Assembly (NCBI GenBank): GCA_963785565.1
Contig: CAWAVV010000008.1
Span: 1-64,000 of the forward strand
Reading direction: 5' to 3'
Source: AP-15 sp963785565
GTDB taxonomy: Bacteria > Pseudomonadota > Alphaproteobacteria > ATCC43930 > CGMCC-115725
DNA: 64,000 nt
Positions within the stretch are counted from its first letter, which is position 1. Each line of letters starts with the position of its first letter. Of the stretch, positions 61,257 through 64,000 are shown in pieces. The notes below the pieces were generated by a model. The model saw only the letters and a list, made by a program, of their open reading frames with translations, was not told the origin of the DNA and made no database searches. Made by a program: the position numbers and the translations under genes.

Positions 61257-62750
61257 ATGGACGATGGCGAGATAACGACGACGATCGTCGCGCCCGCTGT
61301 CCGCGACCGCGCCGCGCGGTGGCTCGGCCGAGCAGGCGTAAGATTGCCGAGCTTCGCCGAACTCGCCGACCCTTCGCGCATCCCGGCCGCGCGGGCCGCA
61401 GCCCTTCATTCAGTCGATCCCGATCGGCCCGACCCTGCCAACCTCTTTCGCCTGCATTGGTACAACAATCGTGCTCGCTCCGGTCTCGCCAAGACGCCGG
61501 CATATCTGCTGCTGCCGCCGGAGTTGACCGGGGTGCGCGCCCCGATCGTGGTGGCGCTGGGCGCCCTCTTCCCATTGATCGGCGCGCATAAGGTGCTGGC
61601 GGCATATGGCTGTCTGATCCCGCGTCTGGTGACGGGCCGGTTCGACCCCGAGCATCACCGCGCGGTGTGGCCGTCGACGGGGAATTACTGCCGCGGCGGG
61701 ATCGCGATTTCGCGCATCCTCGATTGCCGCGGCGTCGCCGTCTTGCCCGAGGGCATGAGCGAGGAGCGGTTCGATTGGTTGCGGGGGTGGGTCAGCCGGC
61801 CCGAGGACATCATTCGCACTTCAGGCTCGGAGAGCAACGTCAAGGAAATCTATGATAAATGCGCCGAATTGGCGCGCGATCCGAGCAACATCATCCTCAA
61901 CCAGTTCGCCGAGTTCGGCAATTACCTCGCGCATTATGCCTGCACCGGGCCGGCGCTGGCATGTGTCTTCGAGACGCTTCGGGCCCTGCGGCCCCGGTTG
62001 CGGCTGGCCGCCTTTGTTGCCGCGTCGGGGTCGGCCGGGACCTTGGCCGCGGGCGACTACCTGAAGGAGAAGCATGGCGCGCGCATCGTCGCGGCGGAAG
62101 CCAGCGAATGCCCGACCCTGCTGCGCAACGGCTTTGGCGAGCACAACATTCAGGGGATTGGTGACAAGCATGTGCCGCTGATCCACAACGTCATGAACAC
62201 CGACATCGTAGTCGGCGTCTCCGATCTCAGCACCGGGGCGCTCGATCTGTTGTTCAACAGCGAGGCCGGACGGTCCTATCTGTCGGCCCGGCGCCAAATC
62301 GATCCGGAAACCGTCTCGGAACTGAAGTTTCTGGGGCTGTCGGGCATCGCCAATCTGGTCGCGGCGATCAAGACCGCCAAGCGTCTGGAACTCGGCGAAG
62401 AAGACCTGCTCGTCACCGTCGCCACCGACAGCGCCGCGCTCTACGGCAGCGAGCGGCGCAAATACCTCGCGGCGCGCTATCCGGACGGGTTCGACGCGGT
62501 CAATGCGGGCGAAATCTTTGGCCAGCATCTGCTCGGCGCCGCCGACAGCGATGTGCTGGAGTTGACCCATCACGAGCGGACGCGAATTTTCAACCTCGGC
62601 TATTATACCTGGGTCGAGCAGCAGGGCGTGACGCTCGACGCCTTCGAGCGCCGCCGCGGGCAAAGCTTCTGGGCGGAGCTGCGCGAAACCCTACCCGCTT
62701 GGGACGCGCTGATCGCCGAGTTCAACGCCAGCATCGGAGGTGTCTGTTGA
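61257..62750 (+). CDS. PLP-dependent (fold type II) enzyme, cysteine synthase/threonine synthase-like
   Basis: 497 residues of the tryptophan synthase-beta superfamily. The PLP lysine is in LIGAHKVLAAYGCLIPRL; STGNYCRGGIAISRIL is the cofactor-binding Asn loop (usually SSGN); FVAASGSAGTLAAGDYLK is the glycine-rich phosphate loop. The N-terminal ~90 residues and a C-terminal extension are longer than in cysteine synthase. It overlaps by 4 bp with CoA-transferase subunit A, so it acts in the same pathway. Reaction unknown; lyase or desulfhydrase of an amino acid is plausible. Confidence 0.85.
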   Translation: MDDGEITTTIVAPAVRDRAARWLGRAGVRLPSFAELADPSRIPAARAAALHSVDPDRPDPANLFRLHWYNNRARSGLAKTPAYLLLPPELTGVRAPIVVALGALFPLIGAHKVLAAYGCLIPRLVTGRFDPEHHRAVWPSTGNYCRGGIAISRILDCRGVAVLPEGMSEERFDWLRGWVSRPEDIIRTSGSESNVKEIYDKCAELARDPSNIILNQFAEFGNYLAHYACTGPALACVFETLRALRPRLRLAAFVAASGSAGTLAAGDYLKEKHGARIVAAEASECPTLLRNGFGEHNIQGIGDKHVPLIHNVMNTDIVVGVSDLSTGALDLLFNSEAGRSYLSARRQIDPETVSELKFLGLSGIANLVAAIKTAKRLELGEEDLLVTVATDSAALYGSERRKYLAARYPDGFDAVNAGEIFGQHLLGAADSDVLELTHHERTRIFNLGYYTWVEQQGVTLDAFERRRGQSFWAELRETLPAWDALIAEFNASIGGVC

Positions 62751-63700
62751 CCCTGGGCTACGGCGAATTGCGCCGGCGCACGCAAGAGCGCGACCGCAGC
62801 CTGCGCGAGAAAGTCATGTCGCTTGAAGAGGCGGCGGCGCTGGTGCCCGACGGCGCCTCGGTCGGTATCGGTGGCAGCACCCTGTCACGCACCCCGATGG
62901 CGATGATCTGGGCGCTGATCCGCGCCGGCCGCCGCGACCTCAGCTGCGCCCGCAGCATCACCTCGAGCGAGGGTGAGCTGCTGTTCGCTTCGGGTGTGAG
63001 CCGGCACATTCTGACCAGCTGGTTCAGCCTGGGCATCGTCTGGGGCGTCTCGCGGATCATGCGTCTCTACGTCGAATCGAACCGGGCGCGTTTCGAGGAG
63101 TGGAGCCACATGGCGGTCGGGCTGCGCTTTCGCGCCGGGGCGATGGGCGTGCCGTTTCTGCCGATGCGCTCGATGCTGGGCTCTGACGTGATCGCCCAAT
63201 TGCCCGATACCAGGGTCATCGACTGCCCGTTCACCAGTGAGAAGCTGGTGCTGGTGCCTGCGCTGAACCCGGATGTCGCGCTGATCCACGTCCAACGTTG
63301 CGACCCGTATGGCAACGCCCAGATCGACGGACTGCCGTTTATGGATCTCGATATCGCAATGGCCGCGAACCGGGTGATCCTGACTACAGAACGCATCGTC
63401 TCGAACGACCAGATCCGCCGCCGGCCCGACCGGACCAAAATCCCGTTCTTCGCGGTCGACGCCGTCGTCGAGGCGCCTTACGGCTCGGCCCCGCACGAGT
63501 GCTACGGGCTCTATGAGCCGCTGTTCGCGCATCTTGACGGCTATGCCGCGCAGTTGAAGCAGGACCCCGAGGCGGGAATGCGCGACTATCTCGAGCGCTA
63601 TTTCTACGGCCCCAAATCCTGGAGCGAGTATCTCGACCTGCTTGGGCTCGCCGAGTTGCTCGATGCTACCCGCCGGGGGAAAAGCATCTATGACGATTGA
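62747..63700 (+). CDS. CoA-transferase subunit A (family I)
   Basis: 317 residues, alpha subunit of a glutaconate/IpdAB-type CoA transferase. LVPDGASVGIGGSTLSRTP is the conserved substrate-loop start; VALIHVQRCDPYGNAQIDGL is a typical block. TTG 62747 is chosen: GGAGGT lies 5 nt upstream and it overlaps the PLP gene stop by 4 bp. It overlaps subunit B by 11 bp. Confidence 0.9.
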   Translation: MTLGYGELRRRTQERDRSLREKVMSLEEAAALVPDGASVGIGGSTLSRTPMAMIWALIRAGRRDLSCARSITSSEGELLFASGVSRHILTSWFSLGIVWGVSRIMRLYVESNRARFEEWSHMAVGLRFRAGAMGVPFLPMRSMLGSDVIAQLPDTRVIDCPFTSEKLVLVPALNPDVALIHVQRCDPYGNAQIDGLPFMDLDIAMAANRVILTTERIVSNDQIRRRPDRTKIPFFAVDAVVEAPYGSAPHECYGLYEPLFAHLDGYAAQLKQDPEAGMRDYLERYFYGPKSWSEYLDLLGLAELLDATRRGKSIYDD

Positions 63701-64000
63701 TGCGGCAACCTATACCGCGAGCGAGCTGCTCGCGGTGATGAGCGCACGGCTGCTGCGAGATGGGCAGGTCGTGTTCGCCGGCGTCGGTATTCCACTACTG
63801 GCGGCGACATTGGCGCAGCGGCTGCACGGCCCCGGTCTGACCATCCTGTTCGAGGGCGGCACCATCGGCGCATTCGTCGAGCCAGGCCAATTACCGCCTT
63901 CGACCAACGAGCAGCGCTGCACGAGGCGCGCCAATATGGTGCTGGGCAGCACCGATGTTTTGCTGCTGCTCCAACGCGGCTATGTCGATGTGGGGTTTAT
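63690..64000 (+). CDS. CoA-transferase subunit B (5' part, cut by window edge)
   Basis: 103 residues visible, beginning MTIDAATYTASELLAVMSAR; AGVGIPLLAATLAQRLHGP and LTILFEGGTIGAF follow. The glutamate in FEGG aligns with the catalytic glutamate of the glutaconate-CoA transferase beta subunit (inference). Overlaps subunit A by 11 bp, so translational coupling is expected. Confidence 0.88.
   Translation, partial: MTIDAATYTASELLAVMSARLLRDGQVVFAGVGIPLLAATLAQRLHGPGLTILFEGGTIGAFVEPGQLPPSTNEQRCTRRANMVLGSTDVLLLLQRGYVDVGF

Noticed and set aside
1..64000. tRNA, rRNA and CRISPR arrays
   Set aside because: No rRNA-like stretch, no cloverleaf I could trace and no spaced direct repeats; short tandem repeats lack spacers of CRISPR size.

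Overview
The window is high-GC DNA, densely coding on both strands. It looks like an alphaproteobacterial chromosome (Rhodospirillales or Hyphomicrobiales type; inference). Supporting signs are the two-gene galU/phosphohexomutase operon, a phasin, several FMN and luciferase-like flavoenzymes, metal-dependent amidohydrolases, and dispersed palindromes of the GGGGAGAGGG and CCTCAGGATGAC kinds. I see no rRNA, tRNA or CRISPR array.

Layout. 1-4.2 kb: a TPP enzyme (cut by the window edge) with an internally duplicated partner protein, a luciferase-like monooxygenase, a 4'-phosphopantetheinyl transferase, a peroxiredoxin and a small exported protein. 4.2-10.7 kb: a type III-like restriction-modification operon (large Mod, then Res) behind a cluster of CGGGAA/TTCCCG half-sites. 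10.7-18.7 kb: a CoA-binding/O-acetylhomoserine sulfhydrylase fusion, phasin, D,D-carboxypeptidase, phosphohexomutase and galU, a DTW-domain tRNA modification enzyme, and a frameshifted SpoU/TrmH methyltransferase. 18.7-22.2 kb: an S10 serine peptidase, a doubly frameshifted SDR and an aldo/keto reductase with a displaced tail. 22.5-24.5 kb: a scrambled methyltransferase remnant, two perfect hairpins, then a single-chain DNA methyltransferase/Mrr-like nuclease. 24.9-30.3 kb: a coiled-coil membrane protein, SDR, Kelch protein, truncated IS1182-type transposase, luciferase-like oxidoreductase and an AT-rich FRG-domain gene. 30.4-41.3 kb: small exported and copper-type proteins, a nucleophile-less alpha/beta hydrolase next to a luciferase-like monooxygenase, a sorbosone dehydrogenase-type protein with its diheme cytochrome c, two tandem amidohydrolases, a VOC protein, a GST and another luciferase-like enzyme. 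41.5-51.7 kb: an SDR, three paralogous FMN-dependent alpha-hydroxy-acid dehydrogenases, exported YHS and cupin proteins, a CadC-like regulator, a Phd/VapC pair and an MFS transporter. 51.9-64 kb: exported proteins, a type III-fold ornithine/lysine decarboxylase, a frameshifted CinA-type protein, an enoyl-CoA hydratase relic, two glycosyltransferases of the kind found with arsenosugar genes, a radical SAM protein, an amidohydrolase paired with a Cys-type GrdB-like protein, a DUF6134-like protein, and an operon of a PLP enzyme with two CoA-transferase subunits.

Three themes stand out. First, genome defence: type III R-M, the MTase-nuclease fusion with its relic, the FRG protein, a TA pair and an IS relic. 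Second, small-molecule oxidation by paralogous flavoenzymes and amidohydrolases, suggesting catabolism of unusual organic acids or ring compounds (inference). Third, single-base frame disruptions in six genes, seven sites in all, several at short G or C runs. These may be real decay or sequence error, and they affect how the annotation should be read.
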